From Begonia masoniana (taxonomy: Eukaryota; Streptophyta; Magnoliopsida; Cucurbitales; Begoniaceae): a stretch of 64,000 bases of DNA. Below the pieces are notes generated by a model. The model worked only from the letters and a program-made list of their open reading frames with translations. It was not told the DNA's origin and searched no databases. Below are positions 1-13,588 of this stretch, one piece after another. The DNA lies in assembly GCA_022432975.1 (NCBI GenBank), contig CM039513.1:182330-246329 (forward strand), written 5' to 3'. The position numbers and the translations under genes were made by a program. How positions within the stretch are numbered: the first letter of the stretch is position 1; the number at the start of each line of letters is the position of its first letter.

Positions 1-20
1 TTTATCATTCTATTTTGCAG

Positions 21-146
21 TATTTTGGTGCAACATTCATCGACGATGCGAGTAGAGTGCCGGTAGCTCCTCCCCAATACGTTGATCCCTACGTCCTTCT
101 CGAGGACGAGAGAATTTCTCAAATAGCGGCCCCTCATACTAATTGA
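21..146 (+). CDS. terminal exon of an unrecognised plant gene (5' part outside window)
   Basis: A pyrimidine-rich stretch ending in TTTTGCAG at position 20 is a good 3' splice site. After it, 41 codons stay open and end in TGA at 144-146. The peptide begins YFGATFIDDASRVPV and contains the acidic LLEDERIS stretch; it has no membrane segment or motif I recognise. The reading phase is inferred from the only frame open over the whole exon. It converges with the tubulin gene on the opposite strand about 480 bases away. The rest of the gene lies left of the window, so no function is assigned. Confidence 0.6.
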   Translation, partial: YFGATFIDDASRVPVAPPQYVDPYVLLEDERISQIAAPHTN

Positions 147-628
147 AGTATTACATGCATCAAAGATGTTACAATATTGGGTAACAACGATTGTTCCAAT
201 ATCGGATAACTCTGCCATATATATTTGAACCTGGCCAGATGTATTTGTAAACTTTTTTTTTTTTTTTTTTTTTCCATTTAGTCATTTAATGAAAGTACGT
301 ACACTCTCTGTATAACTTTGGACCTTGACAATTGACATTAGGCACTTATAGGCACTCTCTGTATTAAGCAGGATTGCTTCTTTTAGAAGTAACGTGGCTG
401 CACCTTGATTGCAGATCATGAGTCCGTTCTTCATTAAATTAAAGGATGGTAAGAAATGATAATTAGGGCAATTGCCGAGAAGTTTAGAGCATAAAAAATA
501 TAAAGAGCATCACAAACACAACCGTTACGTTGCAACATAACATGAGAGAGTTTTTAGAAACTTCAAACCGGGCATGACAGAAACAGCACGAGAATTAAAA
601 TAAGAACATATCATCATCCATTCACCAA
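147..628. other. intergenic region between two convergent gene ends
   Basis: This holds the 3' untranslated sequences of the upstream gene (+) and of tubulin (-). A 21-base T run lies at 253-273. I see no open frame or RNA gene here. Confidence 0.5.
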
Positions 629-3060
<2,432 letters not shown>

Positions 3061-4002
3061 TCATGGGTCGGACGGCAAAGACTGATGAGTTGGCTTTCTT
3101 TTATTGGTCATTGTTTTAACCATGGTTACCCAATTGCTTAATTTAAAATTTTGCTTTTCGAGGCCGGTTTTGTTGTAACTTTTGTAAAGATTTTGAATTT
3201 TGAAAATTGGAAATCATCTCAACCGTTCATTATTTTTCCTTTTTTACTAAATCGAAATTTTACCAATTATGAAAAAATAATGAATATGTATTATATTTTG
3301 TTCACTGGATCATCGTAATATAATCTGAAAATATAAGTGATTTTATAATACTTGTGCGATATACTGTAATTTTAGTTAATTATTTTATAAAATAATTATA
3401 ATAAATCATACAAGTGTTATAAAATCACAAATAATTTCAGATTATCTTTTCATGATGTCGTGAGTATGTGGTAAAATTTTTAAATAAATTGAATATTGTT
3501 TGATATTTTTTAAAATTATTTAATAAAATAAAGAAGATATCCACTTGTCATTTGCCCCATTTTAGAACAGTGGTCCATCTTTCTATGTGAAAAATACAGA
3601 ACATGAGATATCGATCGACCGCCACAGGATTTTTTGTTAGGTTACATAATTTATTACGTGACACGTCAACAATTATATTTAGAGAGTGCATTATTATGTA
3701 TAAATAAATCTTTTCATAATAATTTATTTATTTATATTTCAAGACAAAATATGTTTTTGTACTATATAATTTTATTTTGAAACTATCGTTTGGTCAATTA
3801 TTGTCTATAAATACAACAAAAAATCATATTTAGTTCTTTAAACAAAGAATAAAAATCCACGATCGGATCGAGCAGTGGACAACATATTTAGATTAGATTG
3901 AAAGTTTCTATCGACGTTAACATATTAACACGAGTAAAAATAAAGTAGCGTGATATCAATATAAAAATGGATTATTGTCATAAGTGGATGAGATGTCAAT
4001 AT
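3061..4002. other. AT-rich upstream region, no gene
   Basis: This is non-coding AT-rich sequence between the tubulin promoter and the LTR fragment. It is repeated at about 4670-5612 and is present in inverted orientation near 23700-25900. I see no convincing ORF or RNA gene. Confidence 0.5.
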
Positions 4003-4420
4003 TGATATGAACCTAAGATATTAGAGATCTTAGACCCAACACGCAATACGGAATTCAAAGGGAATAATGCCTTTATTGATTCAAAAGAATAAGAAGAAGG
4101 AACTTGACCCCAATCGATAGATAGCGATGGAACCAAAGTTATCAGAAAAAGCAGCTAGACCCGAACCAAACTCGTTGGTTGAACCTAAGCTATCAAGTTC
4201 GATCTTTTCAAGAATACACTTGAAGAAGATCAAGTTCTAATCCAAGAACTCAAGAAGAGAATTATAAGGATCTCACCTCAAAGCAAAAGCTTAATAAAAA
4301 TCAATTATTCAAAAGTCCCGAAAATCTATACTAAGACTCCCTAAATAGGCAAAGGGATAAAATAATAAGGTCGTAATAACAGATAATTAGAAATAATCAA
4401 AATATCCTAATTACGACTTG
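4003..4420 (-). repeat. truncated LTR copy (gypsy, same family as 5613-12661)
   Basis: This begins TGATATGAACC like the complete LTR at 5613 and matches its first half, then stops at the noisy junction of the 1.61-kb duplication. It has no target duplication of its own, so it is probably part of the duplicated or mis-assembled unit rather than a separate insertion. Confidence 0.7.
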
Positions 4421-6127
4421 AATTACCGGCCACCTGGCGATGTGGATCGAGATGAACTCTCCATTTGCCGTGATAAAGAAGATGAAAACAAGATACGAAG
4501 AACGGGAAAGGGAAAAATGAAAAAATGGAGAAAAGGCGTTTTGAAGACGATCCTCTTCTGGTTAGAAACCCGCTTGAAGGGGATCGGCAAGGGAGATGAA
4601 CAACGAGTATGATAGGAAGAGGCTATAGAGAGGTAGGTTTTGGGTTAGATGTAACCGTTGGAGTGGTTAGACATGGGTCGGAACGGGCAAAGACTGATGA
4701 GTTGGCTTTTTTATTGGTCATGTTTTAACCATGGTTACCCAATTTGCTTAATTAAAAATTTTGCTTTTCGCAGGCCGGTTTTGTTGTAACTTTTGTAAAG
4801 ATTTTGAATTTTGAAAATTGGAAATCATCTCAACCGTTCATTATTTTTCCTTTTTTACTAAATCGAAATTTTACCAATTATGAAAAAATAATGAATATGT
4901 ATTATATTTTGTTCACTGGATCATCGTAATATAATCTGAAAATATAAGTGATTTTATAATACTTGTGCGATATACTGTAATTTTAGTTAATTATTTTATA
5001 AATAATTATAATAAATCATACAAGTGTTATAAAATCACAAATAATTTCAGATTATCTTTTCATGATGTCGTGAGTATGTGGTAAAATTTTTAAATAAATT
5101 GAATATTGTTTGATATTTTTTAAAATTATTTAATAAAATAAAGAAGATATCCACTTGTCATTTGCCCCATTTTAGAACAGTGGTCCATCTTTCTATGTGA
5201 AAAATACAGAACATGAGATATCGATCGACCGCCACAGGATTTTTTGTTAGGTTACATAATTTATTACGTGACACGTCAACAATTATATTTAGAGAGTGCA
5301 TTATTATGTATAAATAAATCTTTTCATAATAATTTATTTATTTATATTTCAAGACAAAATATGTTTTTGTACTATATAATTTTATTTTGAAACTATCGTT
5401 TGGTCAATTATTGTCTATAAATACAACAAAAAATCATATTTAGTTCTTTAAACAAAGAATAAAAATCCACGATCGGATCGAGCAGTGGACAACATATTTA
5501 GATTAGATTGAAAGTTTCTATCGACGTTAACATATTAACACGAGTAAAAATAAAGTAGCGTGATATCAATATAAAAATGGATTATTGTCATAAGTGGATG
5601 AGATGTCAATATTGATATGAACCTAAGATATTAGAGATCTTAGACCCAACACGCAATACGGAATTCAAAGGGAATAATGCCTTTATTGATTCAAAAGAAT
5701 AAGAAGAAGGAACTTGACCCCAATCGATAGATAGCGATGGAACCAAAGTTATCAGAAAAAGCAGCTAGACCCGAACCAAACTCGTTGGTTGAACCTAAGC
5801 TATCAAGTTCGATCTTTTCAAGAATACACTTGAAGAAGATCAAGTTCTAATCCAAGAACTCAAGAAGAGAATTATAAGGATCTCACCTCAAAGCAAAAGC
5901 TTAATAAAAATCAATTCATTCAAAAGTCCCTAAAATCTATTACAAGCCTCCCTTAAATAGGCAAAGGGATAAAACTAATAAGGTAATAACATAATTAGAA
6001 ATAATCAAAATATCCTAATTAGACAATAGGAAAGTTTCCAAAAATAAGAGAAGGAAAATTGGAAAGTGGTGCAAGTGGATGGTGGCCGCGGAACTTAGGT
6101 TTAAGTAACGTGAGTCTCAAGTTTAAT

Positions 6128-6535
6128 TCAGATTGTGGGCCTAGCCCAATGGTGTGGCACTTGTAAGAACTTTGAAGTTAAAAACTCTTGGGCTAGAGTA
6201 GTGCCATGTTGGGTGACCATGTGGGAAGTCTTTATTTTTGAGACTTCGTTTTGGGCTTCGTTTTGGGCTTCTTTTCCAGTCCTTGCTTCTTCATCAACAC
6301 TTAGTAATATTATTGCTCGTTGCACATTTTGTGATGATTCCTTTTCTTGGATGTCTTTGATTAAAATTTGTAGTCTTTTGTTTATTTTCTTCGTTCTTGA
6401 TCTCGTCATTGGTCCTCCTATATTCATCAATGGATCTTGGCTCCCTATTGCTTCTTGATTGTCCTTAGTTGCTCCTTTGACTACATCATTCCCTCCCTCT
6501 TCGAAAAGATTCGTCCTCGAATCTGCATCAAACAA
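6128..6535 (-). CDS. C-terminal polyprotein tail reading into the 3' LTR
   Basis: A 135-residue frame begins [14 protein letters not shown] in the internal region and continues through the LTR boundary at 6488, with a basic [11 protein letters not shown] stretch. The pol frame (6481-8172) overlaps it in another frame, and its end drifts off the expected tail by one base near 6554-6556 (AAA on the plus strand). So this is probably the true end of the polyprotein, separated by a 1-nt homopolymer change. CRM chromoviruses are known to encode the pol end within the LTR. The same frame occurs in the other LTR at 12301-12603 without the upstream part. Confidence 0.55.
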   Translation of the reverse strand: MFDADSRTNLFEEGGNDVVKGATKDNQEAIGSQDPLMNIGGPMTRSRTKKINKRLQILIKDIQEKESSQNVQRAIILLSVDEEARTGKEAQNEAQNEVSKIKTSHMVTQHGTTLAQEFLTSKFLQVPHHWARPTI

Positions 6536-8172
6536 AGATAAGTCACTAACATTAAAGTAGCGCTTACATTACCATATCCGCTCGGTAAGTCAATCTTATA
6601 AGCATTGTCATTGATGCGTTCCAACACTTGGAAGGGACCGTCTCCTCGCGGTTGTAATTTATTCTTTCTCCGCTCCGCAAATCTCTCCTTTCGTAGATGC
6701 ACCCAAACCCAATCTCCGGGTTCAAAAATGATTTCTTTTCTACTCTTGTTGGCTTGTCGCGCATAGTGCTCGTTCTTTTGTATAATGTTTTCTCGAACCT
6801 TCGAGTGTAATTCTCTTACGAATTCAGCCTTTCTTTTTCCATTTAAATCAACCAATTCATTAGAAGGTAACGGTAATAAATCAAGCGGTGTAAGAGGGTT
6901 AAAGCCATACACAATTTCAAATGGTGAGTAAGAAGTAGTAGAATGAACAACTCTATTGTAAGCGAACTCAACATGTGGCAAGCAATTTTCCCATTGTTTT
7001 AAATTCTTAGAAATTATTGCTCTCAACAAAGTAGATAAAGTTCGATTCACTACCTCGGTTTGTCCATCCGTTTGGGGGTGTGCCACGGTGGAAAACAACA
7101 ATTTTGTACCTAGCTTATTCCATAAGGTTCTCCAAAAGTGACTTAGAAACTTCACATCCCTATCACTAACAATTGTTCTAGGTAATCCATGTAAACGCAC
7201 AATTTCTTTAAAAAATAAATCCGCTATATGTGTAGCATCATTAGTTTTAGAACATGCTATAAAATGTGCCATTTTACTAAATCGATCCACAACCACAAAA
7301 ATACTATCCTTACCTCCTTGTGTTCTTGGTAAACCTAACACAAAGTCCATGGAAATATCCGTCCAAGGGTGCTCGGGCACGGGTAAAGGACTATACAATC
7401 CATATGGTTTGATCTTTGACTTTGCCTTCCTACATTCAATGCATCTTTCACAAATAGTTATAACATCATGCTTCATTTTTGGCCAAAAGAAATGTTCTAT
7501 CAAGACATTCAAAGTTTTGTCAATTCCAAAGTGTCCCATTAATCCTCCACCATGTGTTTCTCTAACAAGCAATTCACGTAATGAGCATTTAGGTATACAA
7601 AGTTTATCCTTTCGAAATAAATACCCATCATGTCTATAATAATCAGCACATGCAATTTTCTCACAATCTCTCCATACATGACAAAAATCTATATCTGATT
7701 CATACAAATCCTTAATAAATTCAAATCCTAACAATTTAGATTGTAGAGAAGTGATTAAAACGTACCTCCTTGACAACGCATCAGCGACTACGTTGTCTTT
7801 ACCTTTTTTGTAATGGATGACATATGGAAAGGTCTCAATGAATTCCATCCACTTGGCGTGCCTCTTGTGCAATTTACCTTGTGACTTTAGGTGCTTCAAA
7901 CTCTCGTGATCGGAATGAATAATAAACTCCTTGGGCCACAAGTAGTGTTGCCATGTTTGTAACGTCCTTACCAAAGCATAGAGTTCCTTGTCATATGTTG
8001 GATAATTTAATGCCGCTCCACTAAGCTTTTCACTGAAGTAAGCAATCGGCTTCATTTCCTGCATCAAAACACCTCCAATTCCCTTTCCCGACGCGTCACA
8101 TTCGATTTCAAATGTTTTATCAAAATTTGGTAAAACTAGAAGGGGAGCATTAGTTAGTTTCTCTTTTAACAA
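6481..8172 (-). CDS. gypsy RNase H and integrase
   Basis: The order in this 563-codon frame is RNase H ([16 protein letters not shown] near the start, then [10 protein letters not shown]), a zinc-binding integrase head ([11 protein letters not shown]), and an integrase core with [13 protein letters not shown] and the VNRTLS region. A C-terminal segment ([16 protein letters not shown], then GPFQVLERI) follows. It joins the RT frame upstream through one nonsense codon (TAG near 8200, in place of a Trp common in this family). Near its 3' end it loses phase by one base. Confidence 0.9.
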   Translation of the reverse strand: MLKEKLTNAPLLVLPNFDKTFEIECDASGKGIGGVLMQEMKPIAYFSEKLSGAALNYPTYDKELYALVRTLQTWQHYLWPKEFIIHSDHESLKHLKSQGKLHKRHAKWMEFIETFPYVIHYKKGKDNVVADALSRRYVLITSLQSKLLGFEFIKDLYESDIDFCHVWRDCEKIACADYYRHDGYLFRKDKLCIPKCSLRELLVRETHGGGLMGHFGIDKTLNVLIEHFFWPKMKHDVITICERCIECRKAKSKIKPYGLYSPLPVPEHPWTDISMDFVLGLPRTQGGKDSIFVVVDRFSKMAHFIACSKTNDATHIADLFFKEIVRLHGLPRTIVSDRDVKFLSHFWRTLWNKLGTKLLFSTVAHPQTDGQTEVVNRTLSTLLRAIISKNLKQWENCLPHVEFAYNRVVHSTTSYSPFEIVYGFNPLTPLDLLPLPSNELVDLNGKRKAEFVRELHSKVRENIIQKNEHYARQANKSRKEIIFEPGDWVWVHLRKERFAERRKNKLQPRGDGPFQVLERINDNAYKIDLPSGYGNVSATLMLVTYLCLMQIRGRIFSKREGMM

Positions 8173-8199
8173 ATTAAACGCTTTGTCATGTACTTCGGT

Positions 8200-9100
8200 C
8201 TAGTTAAATGCAATATTCTTTTTAACTAACTCATTCATAGGTGCCGCAATAGTGCTAAAGTCTCTTACAAATCTCCTATAAAAGCTAGCCAAGCCATGAA
8301 AGCTACGTACCTCATTTGCATTCTTTGGTGTGGGCCATTCCTTGATTGCTCTTATCTTTTCCTCATCTACGGATACCCCCTTTGAGCTAACTACAAAACC
8401 AAGGAAAACTACCGATTCCATGCAAAAGGTACACTTTTTAAGATTAGCATACAATAGATTCGATTTTAACACACTAAATACAGATCTCAAATGCTTAACA
8501 TGTTCGTCAAGTGACTTACTATACACCAAAATATCATCAAAGTAGACCACAACAAATTTTCCAATAAATTGCCTTAAAACATGATTCATCAATCTCATAA
8601 AACGTGCTCGGTGCATTAGATAGTCCAAACGGCATAACCAACCATTCATAAAGACCATATTTTGTTTTAAAAGCTGTTTTCCATTCATCTCCTTGTTTCA
8701 TGCGAATTTGATAATATCCATTCTTTAAATCAATTTTGGAAAACATACATGCACCATACAGTTCATCAAGCATATCATCAAGACGAGGAATAGGGTGTCG
8801 ATACTTTACCGTAATTTTATTTACCGCTCGACAATCGACGCACATTCTCCAAGTGCCGTCCTTTTTTGGAACCAAAATAACCGGAACCGAGCATGGGCTA
8901 AGACTCTCCTTCACTAGGCCTTTCTCTACCAACTCATCTACTTGCCTTTGAATTTTCTTGGTTTCCTCTGGATTTGCTCGGTATGCGGGTCGGTTTGGGA
9001 TCGTCGCTCCGGGGATGAAATCGATTTGATGCTCGATTCCCCTAAGTGGGGGAACTCCTTTAGGTAATTCCTCTGGAAATATGTCTTCAAATTCCTGCAA
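8200..9100 (-). CDS. gypsy reverse transcriptase, split by a 1-nt frameshift
   Basis: The N-terminal part (9100 to about 8600) holds [19 protein letters not shown] and [12 protein letters not shown]. The C-terminal part (about 8600 to 8200) holds the catalytic box [12 protein letters not shown]. The two are out of phase at an A run at 8599-8602 on the plus strand, right after NAPSTF. The upstream gag-protease frame is also one base out of phase with RT, at the T/A run near 9147-9152. Both breaks are homopolymer-length changes in an element whose LTRs are nearly identical. Confidence 0.88.
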
Positions 9101-9132
9101 AAGAGAGGTAACACTTATGGGAAGAGAATTTG

Positions 9133-10938
9133 TTAGTTCGTTAGTGGAAAATAAACATCTTTGTAGAGTAACAAAATCATCTCCTCACCTTTCCTCACAA
9201 GTCCACTCTTTTTTCTCTCTTCTCCCTCGTTTCTTTTCCCTTCCTCCAATTTCTTTTCTTCCTCTTTGTCTTTTTTGCTCTCTTTATTTATGACTTTTCT
9301 CTCATCGGCTTTTTTGTCTCCTCTTTCTTTTTCGCCTTTTTTCTTCTCTTCTTTCATGCTTGAATTTTCGACTACGCCATTTTTGTCATTTTGGATCTCT
9401 TTGGCAATCCTCTCTTGATCCAAGCTTGCTTCCCACGGTGGTAATGGTTTTAGTATTACCAACCTCCCATTTTGAGTAAGCGAATACTCATTTTTGTAGC
9501 CGTTATGCTTAACCGTTCTATCATATTGCCATGGTCTCCCCAATAGGATGTGAGTTGCTTGCATTGGCACTACGTCACACAAAATCTCATCTTTGTACTT
9601 TCCGATTGATAATGTGATGTTTACTTGTCTTGTTACCTTAATTTCGCCACAATCGCTCAACCATTGCAATTTGTACGGCTTTGGGTGTCGCTTGGTTTGC
9701 AAATTTAACTTTTGGACCAATAATGTACTAGCCACGTTTGTGCAACTTCCGCTATCGATGATCATGCTACATACCTTGTTGTTGACATGACACCTAGTAT
9801 GAAAGATGTTTTCCCTTTGGGCTTTGTCGTCGTCCTCCTTAATTTGTACACTTAAGGCTCTCCTTGTGACTAATAAATCTCCTTTGACCGGTTCCTCCAC
9901 GTCTACGTCACTACAATCTTCGAGTGATGGCATCTCGTTATCGCTTGAACTCACACTTTCTATATCACCATTCTCTAAAAAGACCGTTGCACGCTTATTG
10001 GGACAATTTGATGCAATGTGCCCAATTCCTTGGCATCGATAACACTTGACTTCTCTAGTCCGAGTTAGTGTTGGAACCTCGCTCTTTCCTTTAGGTGGGT
10101 TGAAGTTATTAGCGACGATTTTTCCTTTGTGGTCCTCCCTCGGGTTTGGCTTCTCTCCTTTCCAATTTGGTTTCCACGAACTATTTGACGCTGTGTTTAC
10201 CTTTGCACTTTTCTTGGCATTTAGTTGTCGTTCGATTTTGATCGCCTTGTGTAGTAATTCCTCCATGTCCAAATAGTGTTGTAAATCTACTATGTCGGCA
10301 ATCTCTCGATTAAGTCCTCCCACAAACCTTGCCATTGTGGCTTCTCCATCCTCGTTAACATCGGCCTTTATCATGGCCATCTCCATTTCTTTATAATACT
10401 CCTCCACACTTTTATATCCTTGAGTAAGACCTTGAAGTTTCCGACACAAATCCCTATAGTAATATGATGGGACGTACCTTTTTCTCATAATTGTTTTTAC
10501 ACTTTCCCATGTGCGGATTGGGGTTTCTCCGTTTCGTCTCCGAGTTTTGACTAGTTGATCCCACCAAATGCTGGCATAATCGGTGAACTCCATTGTGACC
10601 AACCTAACCTTTTTTTCCTCCGTGTAGTTTCGATACTCGAGTAAAGAATCGACTTTCCTTTCCCATTCCAAATAGGCTTCGGGATCACTTTTCCCTTGAA
10701 AGGCTGGGATGTTAATCTTGATATCACTAAGATCTCCATCTTCTCGATCGTTCTTATCGTATCTTTCCTTTCGGTATGGTTTTTCATCATGGTCATAGTA
10801 GTCGTCAAACTTTTTTTCACCAGGATTGGTAGGTGACGGTATCTCCAAACGTTCCATCCTTCGATTAAGAGCCTCGTATTGATCGTGTATGGCCCTCATG
10901 AACATTTTTATATCAATCTCATTCTCCTCTTCGCTCAT
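9133..10938 (-). CDS. gypsy gag-protease
   Basis: This 601-residue frame holds the retrotransposon gag domain at about residues 80-215 (AYLEWERKVD, WWDQLV, MRKRYVPSYY). A CCHC knuckle CYRCQGIGHIASNC lies at 299-312 and an aspartic-protease triad IIDSGSC at about 393-399. A lysine/glutamate-rich linker (about 520-580) precedes the frame loss into RT. The start codon is the first Met downstream of the 850-bp leader. The gag packages element RNA; the protease would process the polyprotein. Confidence 0.9.
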   Translation of the reverse strand: MSEEENEIDIKMFMRAIHDQYEALNRRMERLEIPSPTNPGEKKFDDYYDHDEKPYRKERYDKNDREDGDLSDIKINIPAFQGKSDPEAYLEWERKVDSLLEYRNYTEEKKVRLVTMEFTDYASIWWDQLVKTRRRNGETPIRTWESVKTIMRKRYVPSYYYRDLCRKLQGLTQGYKSVEEYYKEMEMAMIKADVNEDGEATMARFVGGLNREIADIVDLQHYLDMEELLHKAIKIERQLNAKKSAKVNTASNSSWKPNWKGEKPNPREDHKGKIVANNFNPPKGKSEVPTLTRTREVKCYRCQGIGHIASNCPNKRATVFLENGDIESVSSSDNEMPSLEDCSDVDVEEPVKGDLLVTRRALSVQIKEDDDKAQRENIFHTRCHVNNKVCSMIIDSGSCTNVASTLLVQKLNLQTKRHPKPYKLQWLSDCGEIKVTRQVNITLSIGKYKDEILCDVVPMQATHILLGRPWQYDRTVKHNGYKNEYSLTQNGRLVILKPLPPWEASLDQERIAKEIQNDKNGVVENSSMKEEKKKGEKERGDKKADERKVINKESKKDKEEEKKLEEGKRNEGEERKKSGLVRKGEEMILLLYKDVYFPLTN

Positions 10939-11785
10939 GATTCCGAATTTTTCTTTTCTTTTTTTTTTTTTTTCAATAAATAACGCAAAAGGTAAATTGC
11001 GAAATAAAAATCTAAATAACTGAATTGAAATGCGGAAATTTAAATGACTGAATTGAAATGCGGAAATTTAAATGACTGAATCGAAATACAGAAATTTAAA
11101 TAACTGAATTGAAATGCAGAAATTTAAATGGATCTCTCCTCTCCCTCACGTGTTTACACTCGTTCAATGTCACTTCACTCGTGTTTCGCTCGAAATTTTG
11201 ACTTTTATAAGATAATCTCACACTCTTGTCTTTTACCACTCAATCTCTTCTTTAGGTTCTTAAAGTTAGAACCCAATCAAGATGTAATCCAACAAGTATA
11301 ACGTGAAAATTTCAAACTTTCAAACTTAAAATCCAACTTTCGAGAATAGATTAAAGTCAAACCACTAAAGGTGTTTGCTAGAATCGATCCCTGGATATAA
11401 CGTTTTGAGAAGCTTGAATAGTTTCCGGTTGTGAATCCTCGATACTAATGAGGTATTCTCACGAATTTTTTTTGAAACCCGGCAAACTTGCAGAAATAGA
11501 AATCCGACTTGAGATTCGGATGCTAGGGTTCGAGACAAGCAAAGATATGTCTTTCTCGATTGGCAGTACAAAAGAAGTTTCTCGTTATTAACAAACGAGA
11601 GCTTTTTTTTTTTCTTTTTGAATTATCGGAATTTTTTTTTTTTTTTTTTTTTCGAATTTTTTTTTTTTTTTTGATCTAAAACGAAAAATAGAATAATCGA
11701 AAGGTTTTGTGGAGAAGAAAAGAAGAATAACAAGAATGATAAAGATAGCTTCTTTGAATCGAAGAACCTTCGCTTTGATACCAAA
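10939..11785 (-). other. untranslated leader of the gypsy element, with primer-binding site
   Basis: This is a non-coding leader between the 5' LTR and gag. The primer-binding site lies at 11772-11783 (TGGTATCAAAGC on the minus strand), two bases from the LTR. Long T/A runs lie at about 11608-11672, and a 28-bp tandem repeat is described separately. Confidence 0.75.
11014..11125. repeat. four 28-bp tandem repeats in the gypsy leader
   Basis: Four adjacent 28-bp units (11014, 11042, 11070, 11098) each contain a variant of GAATTGAAATGCGGAAATTT and differ by one to four bases. Their role is unknown; the leader position would suit packaging or translation control, but that is inference. Confidence 0.9.
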
Positions 11786-12755
11786 TGATATGAACCTAAG
11801 ATATTAGAGATCTTAGACCCAACACGCAATACGGAATTCAAAGGGAATAATGCCTTTATTGATTCAAAAGAATAAGAAGAAGGAACTTGACCCCAATCGA
11901 TAGATAGCGATGGAACCAAAGTTATCAGAAAAAGCAGCTAGACCCGAACCAAACTCGTTGGTTGAACCTAAGCTATCAAGTTCGATCTTTTCAAGAATAC
12001 ACTTGAAGAAGATCAAGTTCTAATCCAAGAACTCAAGAAGAGAATTATAAGGATCTCACCTCAAAGCAAAAGCTTAATAAAAATCAATTCATTCAAAAGT
12101 CCCTAAAATCTATTACAAGCCTCCCTTAAATAGGCAAAGGGATAAAACTAATAAGGTAATAACATAATTAGAAATAATCAAAATATCCTAATTAGACAAT
12201 AGGAAAGTTTCCAAAAATAAGATAAGGAAAATTGGAAAGTGGTGCAAGTGGATGGTGGCCGCGGAACTTAGGTTTAAGTAACGTGAGTCTCGAGTTTAAT
12301 TCAGATTGTGGGCCTAGCCCAATGGTGTGGCACTTGTAAGAACTTTGAAGTTAAAAACTCTTGGGCTAGAGTAGTGCCATGTTGGGTGACCATGTGGGAA
12401 GTCTTTATTTTTGAGACTTCGTTTTGGGCTTCGTTTTGGGCTTCTTTTCCAGTCCTTGCTTCTTCATCAACACTTAGTAATATTATTGCTCGTTGCACAT
12501 TTTGTGATGATTCCTTTTCTTGGATGTCTTTGATTAAAATTTGTAGTCTTTTGTTTATTTTCTTCGTTCTTGATCTCGTCATTGGTCCTCCTATATTCAT
12601 CAATGGATCTTGGCTCCCTATTGCTTCTTGATTGTCCTTAGTTGCTCCTTTGACTACATCAAATATAAAAATGAAAGCAAAACCACAACGAATCTAATGA
12701 AAAAACTAGAATGATGAGAAATTACTAAAAATATATGAACTTAATATAAATCTTA

Positions 12756-13270
12756 GAGTAAAGTGCAATTTGACCCCTACAACTAGGTGAAATGGGCAAT
12801 TTACACCGTAAACTTAGATAATGGGCAATTTAACCCCTACTAGTAGGATAAAGTGCAATTTGGCCCATACCGTCATATTTTCCGTCAAAAAGTAACATTT
12901 TTTTGCTTGTTTATTTTTTTTTCCGAAATGCCCCTCACTGGACCGAACCGGACAGGACCGGTTCGGCTAATTCCACTCTGTTTTTTTTTTTTTTAAATTC
13001 TCGAAAAAAGGAAAACAGAAGAATAGAAGTAAAAAAAAAAACAGAGTAGAATTAGCCGAACCGATCCTGTCCGGTTCGGTCCAGTGAGGGGCATTTCGGA
13101 AAAAAAAAAAAATAAACAAGTCAAAAAACGTTACTTTTTGACGGAAAATATGACGGTGGGGGCCAAATTGCACTTTATTCTAGTAGTAGGGGCCAAATTG
13201 CCCATTATCCAAGTTTACGGTGTAAATTGCCCATTTTACCTAGTTGTAGGGGCCAAATTGCACTTTACCC
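12756..13270. mobile_element. foldback Mutator-type MITE
   Basis: This 515-bp element is made almost entirely of two inverted arms of about 230 bp (12756 to about 12985, and about 13040-13270) around a short T- and A-rich spacer. Ends are GAGTAAAGTG and CACTTTACCC. A perfect 9-bp target duplication TAAATCTTA flanks it (12747-12755 and 13271-13279), as expected for Mutator-like elements. Inside each arm, short blocks such as GGGCAATTT and GTGCAATTTG repeat. It has no coding capacity. It lies between the gypsy element and U6. Confidence 0.9.
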
Positions 13271-13420
13271 TAAATCTTAATACAATAAGGAAGAAGGTGA
13301 GAATCAGCAACAAATCAACAAATATTTATTTTGCTCAGAACATGAATTCACAATTTGTATCTATAAATGGGCCTGGCTCGTAAAGGCCCAACCCATTTAC
13401 TCCTGCAAGAGAACAGTTTT

Positions 13421-13463
13421 TACCACATTGCTCTTTACAAAAACATTAGAAGTCTTTATATTA
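13421..13463 (+). promoter_or_regulatory. U6 promoter: USE-like element and TATA box
   Basis: TACCACATTG (13421-13430) resembles the plant snRNA upstream sequence element. TTTATATTA (13455-13463) begins 31 bases before the U6 start. The gap of 24 bases between them is the spacing typical of plant Pol III-transcribed U6 genes. The USE match is imperfect. Confidence 0.6.
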
Positions 13464-13485
13464 ACAAGCGCTGCGAGGTCTGTTC

Positions 13486-13503
13486 GTCCTTCGGGACATC
13501 CGA

Positions 13504-13535
<32 letters not shown>

Positions 13536-13588
13536 GGCCCCTGCGCAAGGATGACACGCACAAATCGAGAAATGGTCCAAATTTTTTT
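13486..13588 (+). ncRNA. U6: U6 spliceosomal snRNA
   Basis: The sequence carries the invariant U6 core: AACGATACAGAGAAGATTAG including the ACAGAGA box, then AGCATGGCCCCTGCGC, GGATGACACGC and the 3' AAATCGAGAAATGGTCC, ended by a run of seven T that serves as the Pol III terminator (13582-13588). The 5' stem GTCCTTCGGGAC is one base pair shorter than the form I know from other plants, but the change is symmetric and still pairs. With the promoter elements upstream, this looks like a potentially active gene. The body is missing from the inverted copy of the segment. Confidence 0.93.

Larger units (their letters stand above)
5613..12661 (-). mobile_element. complete Ty3/gypsy chromovirus (CRM-like), minus orientation
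   Basis: Two 876-bp LTRs (5613-6488 and 11786-12661) start TGATATG and end ACATCA. They differ at only two positions that I can find. The element is bounded by an exact 5-bp target duplication AATAT (5608-5612 and 12662-12666). Next to the 5' LTR (right side) lies a primer site TGGTATCAAAGC, one base from the initiator-Met tRNA complement. Next to the 3' LTR (left side) lies a purine tract AAGAGGGAGGGAA. Gag, protease, RT, RNase H and integrase run on the minus strand. The clade call rests on gag similarity and on the pol tail running into the 3' LTR, a trait of CRM elements; it needs a tree. Confidence 0.93.
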
